Positions 21,401-34,029 of a stretch of 64,000 nt of DNA are shown here, piece after piece. The notes below the pieces were generated by a model that was not told the DNA's origin, did not search any database, and saw only the letters and a list, made by a program, of their open reading frames with translations. The stretch is from positions 124,001 through 188,000 of the forward strand of contig VDMD01000045.1 in the NCBI GenBank assembly GCA_007026445.1. The letters run 5' to 3'. Source of the stretch: Schizophyllum amplum. Taxonomy: Eukaryota > Basidiomycota > Agaricomycetes > Agaricales > Schizophyllaceae. Numbering within the stretch: the stretch's first letter is position 1; every line of letters starts with the position of its first letter. A program made the translations under genes and the position numbers.

Positions 21401-24400
21401 CTGCTGATGCTCTCGATGACCTCTTCCCTCGAGTGGAACTGGATGCGTTGATGAAGGGCACAACAATTCTAGCTGATGCTAAATCTGATGCGTGGAAGAC
21501 CAAGAAAGAGGCCTTGGAAGGTTTACAGGCTATCCTGGACCAAGGATCCAATAAGCGATTGAAGTCTGGCATGGGTCAGTGCTCCCATTTTTGTGTCGGT
21601 CGGATTGTGCTCATCCGTCTGTAGGCGAAATTGGCGCTGTGTTGAAAGCGAGGGTGACCGACTCCAATAAAGCCGTCCAGTCCCTCGCTCTTGACGTTGT
21701 TGCGCGCATTGCCACCGGGATGGGCAAGCCGTTCGAGAAACATGCTCGTCTTTTTGTTCAGCCTGTCGCGACAGTGCTGGCTGACCAGAAAGCACCCATC
21801 CGGACTGCTGCACTGAACACGCTCACGGCAATCGCCAATGCATGCGATGGAGTCGAGCCTATGATCTCGGGCATCGCATCCGCTCTGGAGGCCCAGAACC
21901 CCCTGCAGAAGGGTAACCTTTTACACTGGCTTGTAGAGTGGTTCAAAGAGCATGAACCTACGTCAGCTCTGGATCTCAGCCCTTGGACAAACGCTGTCGT
22001 CCATTCGCTCGACGACAGAAATACCGAAGTCCGGAAAGGCGCTCAAGCGCTCTTGCCAGCCTTGATTATCGGTGCAGGGTTCGACCATGTGTTGCACGCG
22101 ACCAACTCCCTGAAGCCTGCATCTCGTACCAGCGCAGTGCCCCTCATCAACGCTGCTCGACCGGCAGCCGCCGCCGCTCCTCCGCCGCCAGCTCTGAAAG
22201 CGGCGCCGAAGGGCAAGGCGGCACCGGCTGCTACCGTATCGGTCAGGCAGCCTAGCCCACCGCCGTCCCCTCCTCCTGTCGCGGCTCCCCCCAAGACAGC
22301 TAGTCGACTAGGTGGTGTTCGGCGAAAGCTTCCTACAGGGAGCTCGCGACCAGAGTCCCGCGCCGAGACTCCAGTGGAACAGAGCACATCTTCTCGACTT
22401 GCTGGCAAAGGCGGCATGGGTGGCCTCAAACGTCCCGGTACGGTCGCTCGTCCTGCTGCGGCTACGCCACCTCCTTCCTCTTCCCTCCCATTCCACGGGA
22501 CGAACTTGGACGCGAAGAAGGTTCGTCTCAGCCGGGATGCGACGCGCTGGATCAACGAGGGCGGCGCGACGCGCAAGGATCTTGCGGAGCTTCTGCAGAG
22601 CCAGATGGAGCCCATATGCCTCCAAGGACCTGCTGTCTAGGCTGTTTAGTCACGACCACCACGCAGTCAACGATCACATGCAGGGTCTTGGAATGATATG
22701 TGACCTGTACGCGTCAGCGAGTAATGGCGACGATGCGGCGGAGATGGTCTGTCTGGCGAACATCGACCTTCCGCTGAAATATGTGTCTATCAAGATCCAC
22801 GAACCGCAGCCCAGCCTCATGTCGAAGTGTCTCGATGCCGTGGATGCCATCATGGCCTTCATGAGACATGTGAGCTACGAGCTTTCGGATGCTGAAGCTC
22901 TCTGCTTTTTGCCAACCCTGGTGCACAAGGTGTGTTAGGCTCTATGATTTGTACTATTTTTACTGAGGCGTATCGAACAGCTCGGAGATGCCCGAGAACA
23001 AGTCCGTTCGCGTGTGCAGCACATCATGCAGGGACTCCTGATGTTGTACCCATACAGCCGCATCTTCCAAATTCTGCTAGACCACGGTCTCAAGTCCAAA
23101 GTCGCCAAGACGCGCCAGGGCGCGCTCGATGAGATGGCAAACATCGTCAACAAGTCCGGCATGGGTGCGATGGAACCCAACAAGGCGTGTCCTGCGATTG
23201 CTAGCATGATATCTGATAAGGACGCCACTGTTCGCAAGTCGGCTCTTTCTGTGCTCAGGTACGCACATCTATATATTCGCAACTGTCTAACTAACCTGTT
23301 CACAGTGAGGTGTATGCTCTTGTTGGCGAGAAGGTGTGGTCATACGTAGGGCCCATGTCTCCCAAGGACAAGACCCAGCTGGAAGAACGTTTGCGGCGAG
23401 TGGCCGGTCCCAGTAATCACGAGAAGGCGGAACCCCCGGCACCTACAAACCCCACAATATCCAGGTTAGCCGGTGGTGTGCCACGATCCGCATCGCCGTC
23501 TCTGGCTCGACCGCGTATCGGCGGAATAGGCGGAATCGCCAGAGCTGCGAGCCCTTCAAACCCTCCATCTTCGAGACTGACGCGGCCGGCATCCCCTGCT
23601 CGGACGATGCGTTCTGCTTCTCCAGTCTCCGGACTACCACGGTCTTCATCCCCTGCTCCCAGTGTCTCAAAGATGCCGACACCAACCTCGCCAACTGGCA
23701 TCGGGCGCCCGAAGAGTTTGCTGCCCGGGCCATCGCGGTTCGGTCGACCTCGGACCAATTTGCCATCGTTCCCGAAGCCTACAATGCCCGAGGAGGTTCC
23801 GCCTCGAAGTTCCTACTCTAGGGAACCTGAGCCTGAGCCTGAGCTGGAACCAGAGCCGGTACAGCACACGAGGATGAGGACCACGAGCATCGGGAATGGC
23901 GGAGACGAAGAGATCACCATCACGATATCCAGCATCCTGAGCAGCGACCCCGCGCGCAGTGTGGAAGCGCTGAAGAAGATACAGAAGATCCTGTCCATCG
24001 GACCTGACGCTGGCTCCTCATCACCGCAGTATCAGGACCTCGCGGAGCATACGGAGGGCCTCATCGAAACGATCACCCTACAGATGGCACACATTTTCGA
24101 GCGGCAAGACGAGCTAGTCCTCGACGAGAACTTTCGCTTAGCGAAACACCTCATACAGACGCTGAACAACTTCTGCGACCATTCGTATCTTGCGGAGTCG
24201 TTGACGGTAGAGATATTGACGTCGTTGCTGGAGGAGTTGACGCTGCGATTGCTGGAGACGGACGACAGTCAAGTCAAGAAGGTTAAGGATCTGTCGCGCT
24301 TCATCAACATGATCATCCTGCGTTTGTTCGCCACTGGTCGGCGAATGTCTATCTTCAGGTGTGTACACTCACCGAAAGCGTCATAATGTGTATGTTGACG

Positions 24401-25618
24401 GTGTTATAGGGCCCTCTTCGCGTTGCTTCTGCGCATAGTGAAGCCTTTCCCAAGCAACGGCACCGCGGCGACTGCGAAGGAAGCGCGCGTCGCTGAGCTT
24501 GTTCTCAAATGCGTGTGGAAGCTGGCGAGGAATATCCCTCAGGACCTGAATGACGAAGCGTTGGATCCTGTCGAGCTTTTCCCTGCCATCGAGAACTTCT
24601 TGCAGACCGTCCCGCCTAACGAATGGCGAGCACGGGCAACGAACAAGGTGCCTTGTGGGGACATGCCCCTGCGTACTATCAAGGTGATCATACAGCATGT
24701 CGTTGGTGAGTGTTTGTCATGCACGTCACTCTCTTTTGTCTAACGTAGCCATGCAGCACACTACGGCGACGATGTTTATGATCTGCTTTCGACCTCTTTC
24801 GACGACCCCTCCGCCACCATCGTCTACCCGTACGTTTATCGGATTTTGAACTCGGCTTCTCGTGCGGCGGCAGCGGCAGCGGAAGAGTCGGGTGGACGGG
24901 CTCGCAGCGCAACGCAGGGAACAGATTCCGTGCGGTCTATGCCAAGGTCGAGCTCGCCAGCGTCTAGCCGCCCGGTATCGCCTCCTGAGTCGACATCGGC
25001 CGCCTCGCAGCATCACGGTCGCTCTAGCCATCGTACGAGCCCCAGCGTGTCCTCTGCTCACGGGAATGGGAATGGTTACCTGCCGCCCGTAGAGGAGCCG
25101 GATCCGGACCAGCAGCTCTTGACGATCATCGGTCATATCTCAAGCGAGACGACTGGTGCGCTGCATAAGGAGGGTATCACGGAGCTGCACCACTTTCTCA
25201 AGGCATATCCGCACAAGCGACCGCGAGTGGACAAACTGCTAGAGTCGACGGGTCCGGCGTTCCGGAAGTACATTACTCGCGCGCTGGCGAGCCGGGCGGC
25301 GGAGGACCAGGAGAGAGACGTGGCTGTCCAGGACACCTTGTCCAGTGAGTGCTCCTTCTGCATCGCTTCTCGATCCATCTAATGACAGACGCAGAATTGG
25401 AGGCGAACAGCCATCGGACGCCTGAGCCCCAGTCACCTGTGCGCTCGGCGACGCCTCAATCGCCTCGCTCGCCTGTGCGTCCGCACGCGAACACGGCAGA
25501 CGCTCATGGGTCTCAGGACAAGCTCTCGCGCCTGCACGATATCTTCCAGTACCGGTCCAGCACGCTCAGCAACGGATCGTCGCATGGCCGAGGGACACCA
25601 AGGACATCCCTTGGCTAG
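18442..25618 (+). CDS. STU2: XMAP215/Dis1/Stu2-family microtubule polymerase, long multi-TOG form
   Basis: These proteins use TOG domains to bind tubulin and speed microtubule growth at kinetochores and spindle poles. The gene spans about 7.2 kb with about 14 exons and roughly 2,100 residues. TOG1 starts IFERLVHKNWKARVNAYEAL. Later arrays begin at about 19400 (LGSSKWKERKEVLDAMAEL), 20590 (ADSNWKTRIAALDDMDAWL), 21490 (SDAWKTKKEALEGLQAIL) and 22620-23310. Ala/Pro/Lys and Ser/Pro-rich basic linkers lie between (20170-20520, 22150-22470, 23400-23830), followed by an Glu-Pro run and a C-terminal helical domain (EITITISSILSSDPARSVEA). A long five-array form resembles chTOG more than the two-TOG yeast Stu2. 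The frame breaks once at 22611-22613 (CCC where CC is needed to read MEPYASKDLLSRL), a likely overcall. Confidence 0.9.
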
Positions 25619-25905
25619 ATGTTCGCCCTTCTCGCATTTACTTCGCTTTGATCTGCATGTTGTACCTGTTCTGTATTGCACCTCTTTATGTAGTATACAT
25701 CCTCTCGAATGAATATCTTGCACTCGGTACTGGCCATGAATGCCTTGTTCCCAGCACAGGTGGTCCATTGTTCGAGTAAACATTTGCTTGCCGGCCCGGG
25801 TCTCGTCGCTTCCAGAAAGAGAACTTGAAGTGGAATTCGATCAGGATTCTCCACTCGGCGCGCCGGTCCCCGCCCTGTCCCCGCTGCGACTTGCCTCCGC
25901 CCGTC

Positions 25906-28707
25906 ATGTCGTCCGCGTCGAAAACAATGGCCGTTGAGGTGTCAGAAGAGCACCGCGTCAAGTGGTCCTATGACACGGCTATGTTCTTCTGGAAGACGAT
26001 TACCCACATCTTCTTCAGGTGAGCGGAGGTGCATGTGCCGCGTGATTATCCTCATTCATACCTTTGCAGAGAAATTCGCCCTCGAGGCGCGTACAACATC
26101 CCGCGCGATGGACCTGTCATCTTCGTCGGCGCGCCCCACAATAATCAAGTACGGCGGTCTTGAAAGCCATGTACGCGTCCCTCATCTCCCCACAGTTCAT
26201 CGACCCTCTCCTCCTCGGAATGGAAGTGTACAAGGAAACGCGTCGACGCGTGCGGTTCCTAGCAGCGGCGAAGAGTATGCAGCGCAAGGCTGTTGGCTTC
26301 TTTGCCCGTCTTATGGACAGTAGTGCGTATTCGAGCTACAGACTCAAACAACCCCACCTGACATCGCTCCCCCAGTTCCCGTCGTGCGCGCTGCAGACTC
26401 TGCGAAGCCCGCAACTGGGCGCGTCTACCTGTCTGAGAACGATCCCTGTCTTGTCATTGGCGTCGACACCAAGTTCACCGAAGAGTTCTCTCCCAAGATG
26501 CAGATCATGCTTCCCAAAAGCGTTGGCGCGCCCAGTGTCGAAATAGTCGAAATCATCTCTGATACGGAGCTGCGCGTGAAGAAGGAGTTTGGGGGAGAGA
26601 AAGGAACAGCAAGGATTCGGCAGGCGCTCGCTGAGCTGGACGCACAAGGCGTCAAGGGCTTCACGTTTCAACGCCTTCCCTTCGTGGACCAGCAGATAAT
26701 GTATCGGGAGGTTTATCGCTGCCTGAAAGAGAGCGGTAGCGTTGGCATATTCCCTGAAGGTGCGTGGTACTGCAATGCATACATCAGCGGATCTAACGTA
26801 CCTCCAGGGGGTAGCCATGACCGGACCGACCTCCTCCCCTTGAAGGCTGGCGTCGCTATCATGGCTCTCGGCGCAATGGCAAATACACCTGGGCTACAAG
26901 TGAAGGTTCAACCTGTTGGGCTTTCGTACTTCCACGCACACCGCTTCCGCTCTCGCTCGGTCGTCGAATTTGGCACCGCGATTGACGTACCCATGGAACT
27001 GGTCGAAATGTTCAAGCAAGGAGACTCGCAAAAGCATCAAGCCATAGGCAAGATGATGACGTTAGTCTACGATGCCTTGAAAACGGTCACAGTGCGAGCT
27101 CCGGATTATGATACTCTCATGGTTGGTCCCCGCCTGTTTTATCGACTGTCGCTGACTAACATCACCTTTCAGTTGATTCAAGCCGTCCGGCGGTTATATA
27201 AAACGCCCGGAGAGCATCTCACACTTGGTCAGGTGGTCGAACTCAATCGCAGATTGCTGGAAGGATATTTGCACTTCAAGGACGAGCCTCGTCTGCAGAA
27301 GTGTTGTGAAAATGTCATGAAGTACAACAGGCTTCTTCGGGACCTCGGCTTGCGCGATCACCAGGTTGGTTTTGCGCTACTGCATAATAACGGGGCATTG
27401 ATTTCTCCACAGGTTCCAAAAGCACAAAAGGCAAACTGGAAGGTCCTTGGTTTGTTGACATATCGTCTCCTTCTTTTGTTGGTCTGGACAGTTCTGGCTC
27501 TGCCGGGTGGCGTCCTTAATGGTCCTATATTCATACTTGCGTCCATCATCTCGCGCAAGAAAGCAAGAGGTACATACATGCATATATATTCTGTTAACAT
27601 GCGGCTGACAAGATCTGCAGAAGCGCTCGCTGCTTCGCAGGTCAAGATTGCCGGCAAAGATGTCCTGGCGACCTGGAAAATTCTTGTCGCGCTCGGCGTT
27701 GCTCCTCTACTGTATGGCCTATGGGCGTGCCTCGCTATCTGGCTGGCCATCCGCACGGGAGCCCCAATGAAGTGGCGGATCGCAACACCCTTCATTGTCA
27801 CCGTGGCGCTGCCGTTCATGAACTACGCGGCACTGAAGTTCGGCGAAGCGGGGATGGATGTCTTGAAGTATGTGAGGCTTTCTGTTATGTTCGAACGACG
27901 CTGATAGAATGGCGGCAGATCCCTACGTCCGCTGGTCGTTTCTCTTTTGCCCGGTCAGCAACGCTCGCTCGAGAGACTCAAAAATATGCGCGAGGAGTTG
28001 GCCGACGAGGTCACGGACATTATCAACGACTTCGGCCCCAAATTATACAGCGACTTCGACAAGGTTAGCGCAATGCTCTATGTAACTGGCACCGTGAGAC
28101 TGACATGCTCTAACAGCGCCGTATCCTTGCGCCATCATCGAGTGCACCACCACCAGAAAACAGACCAGGCCTCTGGAGGCGCAAGAGCGGGAAAGGCGCG
28201 GTTGACGCACCGGGCTATGGACTTATGCACCCCATGACCTGGATCGACGAACGCCTCTTCGGTTGGTCGACTAGCGCCAAGCGCGGTACCAGCGCCTTCT
28301 TTGGTGGGAAGTCTGCTGCGCCCTCTGAGGCGCCCAGCCACGCCGCGACGCCAGACGATACCGACGAAGAGGATGAGGGCGACTATGACAACGTGATCAA
28401 GCTCATTCCTGAGCAAGGCGCGTTTAGCGGACGTACGCGTAGCCGCAACAGCTCGTACGCAGACATGCATCGGATGCGTGTAGCCCCCATGCCACCGGCG
28501 CAAGTGGGCTCCATCGATCACCCAGCATCGTCCCCGGAGTCGGAGATGGACGGGCTGCAGCTGAGGCAACGGAAGGCGTCAACGCGGCAGCGGCGAGAGA
28601 GCCTATCGGATATGATACCGGTGGAGAGGATCGCGCAGGTCAATAAGAGTGAGGCTTTCGATGAAGCGACGCACGACCTGAACGGAGAGGTGCGACGCGA
28701 TGCATGA
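25906..28707 (+). CDS. Glycerol-3-phosphate acyltransferase (SCT1/GPT2 type)
   Basis: The enzyme acylates glycerol-3-phosphate (and dihydroxyacetone phosphate in yeast homologues) in the ER, the first step of phospholipid and triacylglycerol synthesis. Start MSSASKTMAV at 25906; first exons 25906-26018, 26070-26148, 26196-26319. The acyltransferase block-I motif spans an intron: GAPHNNQ then FIDPLLLG (His and Asp of the catalytic pair). Block III is FPEG-GSHDRTDLLPLKAG and block IV VKVQPVGLSYFHAHRFRSR. Two C-terminal hydrophobic hairpins follow (YRLLLLLVWTVLALPGGVL; PFIVTVALPFMNYAALKFG). The Ser/Arg-rich tail (RKASTRQRRESLSDM) resembles the phosphorylated tails of yeast Gpt2/Sct1. About 760 residues, no frame breaks. 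Confidence 0.92.
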
Positions 28708-29169
28708 CGTGTCTCCGACTTCGACACTGCGGACGTGGTACTGAGGTTGAACAGGCTATTTACTTATCTTCTGACTCTGACTGGGTACGTTTGCCCATGT
28801 ACTTGTATTCTTGCAAGGTCCTGTGCCCACGTAGCCGACAAAACAGCTTGCTCTGCCAGACGCAGTATCGAACAGGGAGCTACAGCGGCTATAAGGAATG
28901 GCGAACCGAATTTACTGCTGCGCGTCAGAGTAACCTTTCACGTCTGTTGAATCAACTTCGCACGGCAGCACTACTGCTAGTGCCACGAGCTTCGCGAGTG
29001 TCGGTCCTCGGAGTCAACGCCACAATCCCTTGTCTGATCAATCATGTGACCGTGTTCCCGTCGTTTAATCATGGGAAACCCCTCTTGCGCCGTCACCTCC
29101 GTGCCGCAACGCCTGCGCGCCGAAAACAGCATAGGCACTTTCCAGACTGCTTGGAATACATATCACAAG
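28708..29169. other. Intergenic between GPAT and HRQ1
   Basis: About 460 bases with no supported gene. An in-frame upstream ATG for HRQ1 lies at 29071, so the last 100 bases may be coding. Confidence 0.5.
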
Positions 29170-32100
29170 ATGAAGCGCTCTCCTCCTGAGATGCTACAAG
29201 GCGAATCGTCAAAGAAGAGACCTCGGAAAGGGAAGGAACCTGCCCGCGCCCCAATGAGCGGGACAGCCCCGCAATGGCCTGAGTACTTTGATTTTGTGTG
29301 TACCGTTCGCGGTAGCGCCCTACTCATTATCCTGACAACCCGCCCTATATAGCTGTTCAAGGTAATTTCTGAGCCTCGGTACACGAGTCCTGAGCTCATA
29401 ATATATTCATCGCTAGGTCTTCAAGGTCCGTCGGTCTGTTCGTGGCGATGTCTTGACTCAGGATTCTTTCTCAAAGGCCCTGAATACTGTACTTGCCTTT
29501 GTGTCGTCAAGAAAGCATCTGGCGACTACATTTCCCGTCGTCAGAAGCTCTGTAGAGGGTTTGCTCAAGCAGTGGGTCTTTTGGGCTGATGGTAATTGCT
29601 TGAGACTGACCCGTAAAGACCGTTGAGGCTTGAGGCCGTCGCAGAACTCAAGTAGGCCTCAACTATCTCTGCGATCACCTGACATCGACATAGCTTTGCC
29701 AGGGCACTTCTGCCTGACTTGATCAACTTCGCCTACATCCCAAAGAACGACATACTCATCAACGATGGGCCCGGTCAGCGCCAAAAATCCCCCGACTTCA
29801 GCCAACACGCGAGGACCTTGAGCGCCGAACGGGACAGCGATGGCCATGTACTCATCCTGGAGTTTGCGGATAAGTCAAAAGGCAAGAAGTCCGCGGCGCA
29901 AGGGTCAGTCTCCTCGAATACGCCGTTGAGTACTTCTGACGATTCTTGCAGGCAGCTCTTCACCATGCCTCCTGCGATGACGCCTGCCGCGGTGAAAAGA
30001 CTAGTCGAGAAACGGAATGAGAGATTCGCGCAAGCCGTCGACGAGTATGCCAACCGTTGCCACATATTCTGGACGCTCTCACTCATTATATTTCAGCCTC
30101 ATCAAAGCCACGAACCCTCCAGACGATCCTGTCTTGCTTCTACAGGCAGCCGGGCGCGATCATATACCTATTCATCCCGGCATCAAGCCAGAACAAGCGC
30201 CAGTCATTGACTTGCGCATTCCTGACGCCGATAGTCGACCATCTATCGACGAGCTACTGAGCGAGATAGAGAAGGAAGAGTGGTATAAGGAGCAGATGGT
30301 TGCAAACAAGGTCTTTGAGCCTCGCCCCAGTCGCACAGGCAAAGAAACATCCGTGCCAGCTTTTGCATTGATGGCTAACATTTTTTCAGCAACCCTTGCA
30401 AGGTCGTTGCCCCAGCCTATTGCGCACGCTCTGTCAACTTCTCGGAGCATATCCTCATTTTACCTCCATCAGGCTGCCGCCATCGACGCACTGGGCGCTG
30501 GCCGTGATGTCATCGTATCGACAAGCACCGCTTCTGGAAAGAGTGTCATCTACCAGGTGCGTGTGCCGTTATTGTCTCTGCAGGCCGCTTATACCCTTCA
30601 GTAGGTCCCTACCCTTCGCTGTCTTGTGGATGACGCGGCTTCGCGAGCGATATTCGTATACCCGACCAAGGCAAGCGGATCAGACAGCGTCTCCGATAGT
30701 AAACTCATTTTTGCGTACCTAGGCGCTTGCGCAAGACCAGAAAGCTGCTTTGCAGCACCTGCTACACAGCTGCCCCGGTCTAGAGCATCATCAAGCAAGT
30801 CCTGTATCTCGCATCCACGGGCCTGCCCGTATACTGAACTGCCATCAAGGTCTCTACTTACGATGGTGATACACCTCAAGAACAACGCAAACAGATCCGA
30901 GAGCACGCCTCGGTCATTTTCACAAACTTCGTCAGTAATGCTACGTTGTATACAGCTCACAAAGTATCCGTATTATTGACCATGATATCAGGACACTCTG
31001 CACGCGTCGATCCTGCCGCACGAGGAGTTGTGGCGGCAGTACGTCGCCGCTTCTTTGACTACCCCTGCTCCCTCTGACGTCCCTCACACAAGTTTCTTCA
31101 AGGACTTGAAGGTAAGGTGAACGCAGTCTGACATCTCTGCGCTGAAGAATAGTCAGATCTTCGCTATCGATGAACTACACTACTACACCGGCCTCCTCGG
31201 AAGGTAAATGGTGTCTCGTGTTCTAAGCGAGCCAGCTACTGACGTCGCAATCAGCCATGTTGCCTATATTCTGCGTCGCTTTCGCAGAATCTGTGCAGCT
31301 ATAGGCAGTGCGTGATATATCCTCGAAACTCATCTTCATCTGACAGGTCTTTCAGATAGGCACGTGAAGTTCGTGTCCTGCAGCGCGACTATTTCCAACC
31401 CTCGCGAACATATGGAGCGGCTAACGGGTTTGCCCCCAACGAACATCGAAGTCGTGACGGAAGACGGCGCCCCTTGCGGCGAAAGGGAGTTCGTTGTCTG
31501 GAATCCGCCTCCAGTCGACGAAGATATGCCTTTCGCTGGAAGGAAGAGTAGTATCGGAGAAGCTGCGCTCCTGATGCGATATCTCATGAAGCGCGGCGTC
31601 CGAGTCATATTGTTCTGCAAGGTCTTTTTCGAACTCAAGTAACCTCTCGTGCTCTATACTGATCGAGATAACAGTTTCGCAAAGTTTGTGAGATGGTTCG
31701 TCGATTTCGTGAACGCATCGAATGGCTCTCTGATGCTGGCGGATTAGGCGATGAAGACTTTGCGATCACAGCTTAGCGAAGAGGGTCGATATGATATCTT
31801 GGAGCGTGTCAAGTCCTATCGTGGAGGTACATCTTCGGCTATCTAGCCATTAGGACGTCTACTTAGCCGCCGTCTTTCAGGTTACTCGCAGGAAGATCGC
31901 CGCGCTATCGAACGGGACGCATTTTCAGGGCACTTGCTGGGAATCGTTGCCACCAATGCACTCGAGCTCGGTGTCGACATCGGCGCACTGGATGCTGTCA
32001 TCATGCTTGGGTTTCCCATGAGCCTAGCTAGCTTCGTTAGTGGTTGGCGCATATACTCGTTGTACGACTCTCACCCTATGCTACAGAGACAACAGGCTGG

Positions 32101-33973
32101 CCGCGCTGGGCGTCGTTCTAGAGATTCGCTGGCTGTATTGGTAGGCTATGGCGACCCCCTCGATCAGCATTACATGGAACATCCCGAGGAGCTCTTTGAC
32201 GGCAAGATTGACGACCTGACAATTGAGCTGGAGAGTAAAGTCATTCTCGAAGGTGTGTCCCTTTGATATCAAAGCGAAGGCTACTGCATAATTGTCTTCC
32301 AGCCCACTTGCAATGCGCTGCGCATGAGATGCCTATTTCCGACCAGGATGATATATACTTTGGCCCGCACATGCGCGAGATATGCGAAAGACGTCTCTCA
32401 AAGGACGACGATGGATGGTGAATATTAAGTATGTGGTGGCATTAGTTTCACTGACAAGTGCTCAAGGTACCATGCACACCCGAAGTTTCTGCCATACCCT
32501 TCTCAACACGTGTCTATACGTACGTTGCCACTGAAGCTAATGTTGCATCGCTTTGATCATCCTTTGCAGGCGGGATGCAAGAGGAGAAGTACCTTGTCGT
32601 GGATGTCACCAAGTCTCAGGCGCCGAAAGTTCTAGAGGAACTTGAAATCTCAAGGGCTCTGTTTGAGATATATGAGGGCGCTGTGGTAAACTATCCTCCA
32701 AAAGCATTGCTGGTGCAAAGACTAACATAAAATACAGTTCATACACCAGGGCATGACTTTCATGGTGCGTTCAAAAAATCCGCTTATACCGGGCGGTTCA
32801 CCCAAGCGTCTCAGGTCAACGAGATCAGCCACGACGACCGCATCGCACGACTTGTCAAAGCGGACGTTAACTGGATCACATCCCCTCGCGATTACACGTA
32901 TGTCAGATCATCAGTTCAAAACACACGTTCGCTGACTCTACCAGGGACGTCGATGCCAAGCAAACGTATCGCATCCGAGAAATTCAAGGTCTTTACAGAG
33001 CATACTACGGCCGTACGTTATTCACCCCCTCCGTGCTTCATGAACCAGATACCGACTGATTACTTTTGACCACAGGCGTAGAGGTCATGACGAAGGTATT
33101 CGGCTTCTTCAAGATCAGGTAAGGACGGTGATGTCTCGATAAGTGAATTCCTCGCAACAGACCTACAGAAACAACTCGATACTGGATACCGTCGACGTGG
33201 ACAGCGAGCCGTGGCTGCGGGACTCGACCGGCCTTTGGGTCGATCTCTCGCATCGAGCCCTCGAGCTTCTGGAGGCAAAGAACATCAGCGCTGCCGAGGT
33301 CTGTCTGTGCCCTCCTGTTTCACTAAGTTCTGGATGCTGATTGCACTGCGTGTTAAACTAGGCTATCCATTCTGCGCAGCACGCCTTTATGAACCGCTTC
33401 GCCCTTGCCCAAGACATGCAAACCGAATGCAAAGCTCCGGAAAAGGAGTATATGGCCAAGGATAACTCTCGGAAACGGCCTGCGAGGTCTGTCGACGATC
33501 CTGGGGACACGTCTTCTACACATGCTCATATCTCTTTAGACTCATCTTCTACGATGCTCCAGGGAAAGGCGGAGGGGTGACATCGAAGGCCTTTGACAAC
33601 GGTGAGCTCTAAGCTTCTCTGTATACTACTCAACCTCCAACATCGGTACCATTCCAGTCCAGGATACCTTTCAAAAAGCGTGCAACGCGATACAAAGTTG
33701 TAACTGCGAAGACGGTTGCATCAAATGTTAGTCGATCTTCTCATGAACACCCTACGTCTATTGACATCGTGAACAGGTATCGCCAGTCCCGCATGCTCAG
33801 AGAAGAACGCAGTGCATTCCAAGATTGGCGCGCTCATCATAATCCGCGAAATTCTCGGTCATCCAAACGACATCGCACTCATCCCGGACCAGCCTCCAAC
33901 ACGCGCCCACAACACAATCGTCGTCGCCCAGCCAGTGAAAGCAGCAGACGGCGTCACTGTCGAGCATGCATAG
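29170..33973 (+). CDS. HRQ1: Hrq1-family ATP-dependent 3'-5' DNA helicase
   Basis: Hrq1 is the fungal RecQ4-like helicase acting in interstrand crosslink repair and telomere control. More than 20 short exons, about 1,150 residues. In order: basic N-terminus (MKRSPPEML); LNTVLAFVSSRKHLATTF; SSFYLHQAAAID and Walker A TSTASGKSVIYQ; YPTKALAQDQKAALQ (motif Ia); STYDGDTPQEQR; TNFDTLHASILPHEELW; DELHYY (DEAH-type box); FVSCSATISNP; ATNALELGVDIG and QQAGRAGRRS (motifs V, VI); DUF1998 domain VTKVFGFFKI, then four clustered Cys (CNCEDGCIKCIASPACSE) that should bind zinc; end GVTVEHA. Two adjacent 9-base exons (29353-29361, 29417-29425) and a GC-AG intron (30671-30722) are needed. The start may instead be 29071. 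No frame break found. Confidence 0.9.
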
Positions 33974-34029
33974 CTATGGTCTACGAGTAACCATCCAAAC
34001 GTACGATAAATACTAGTTGATCAATAACA

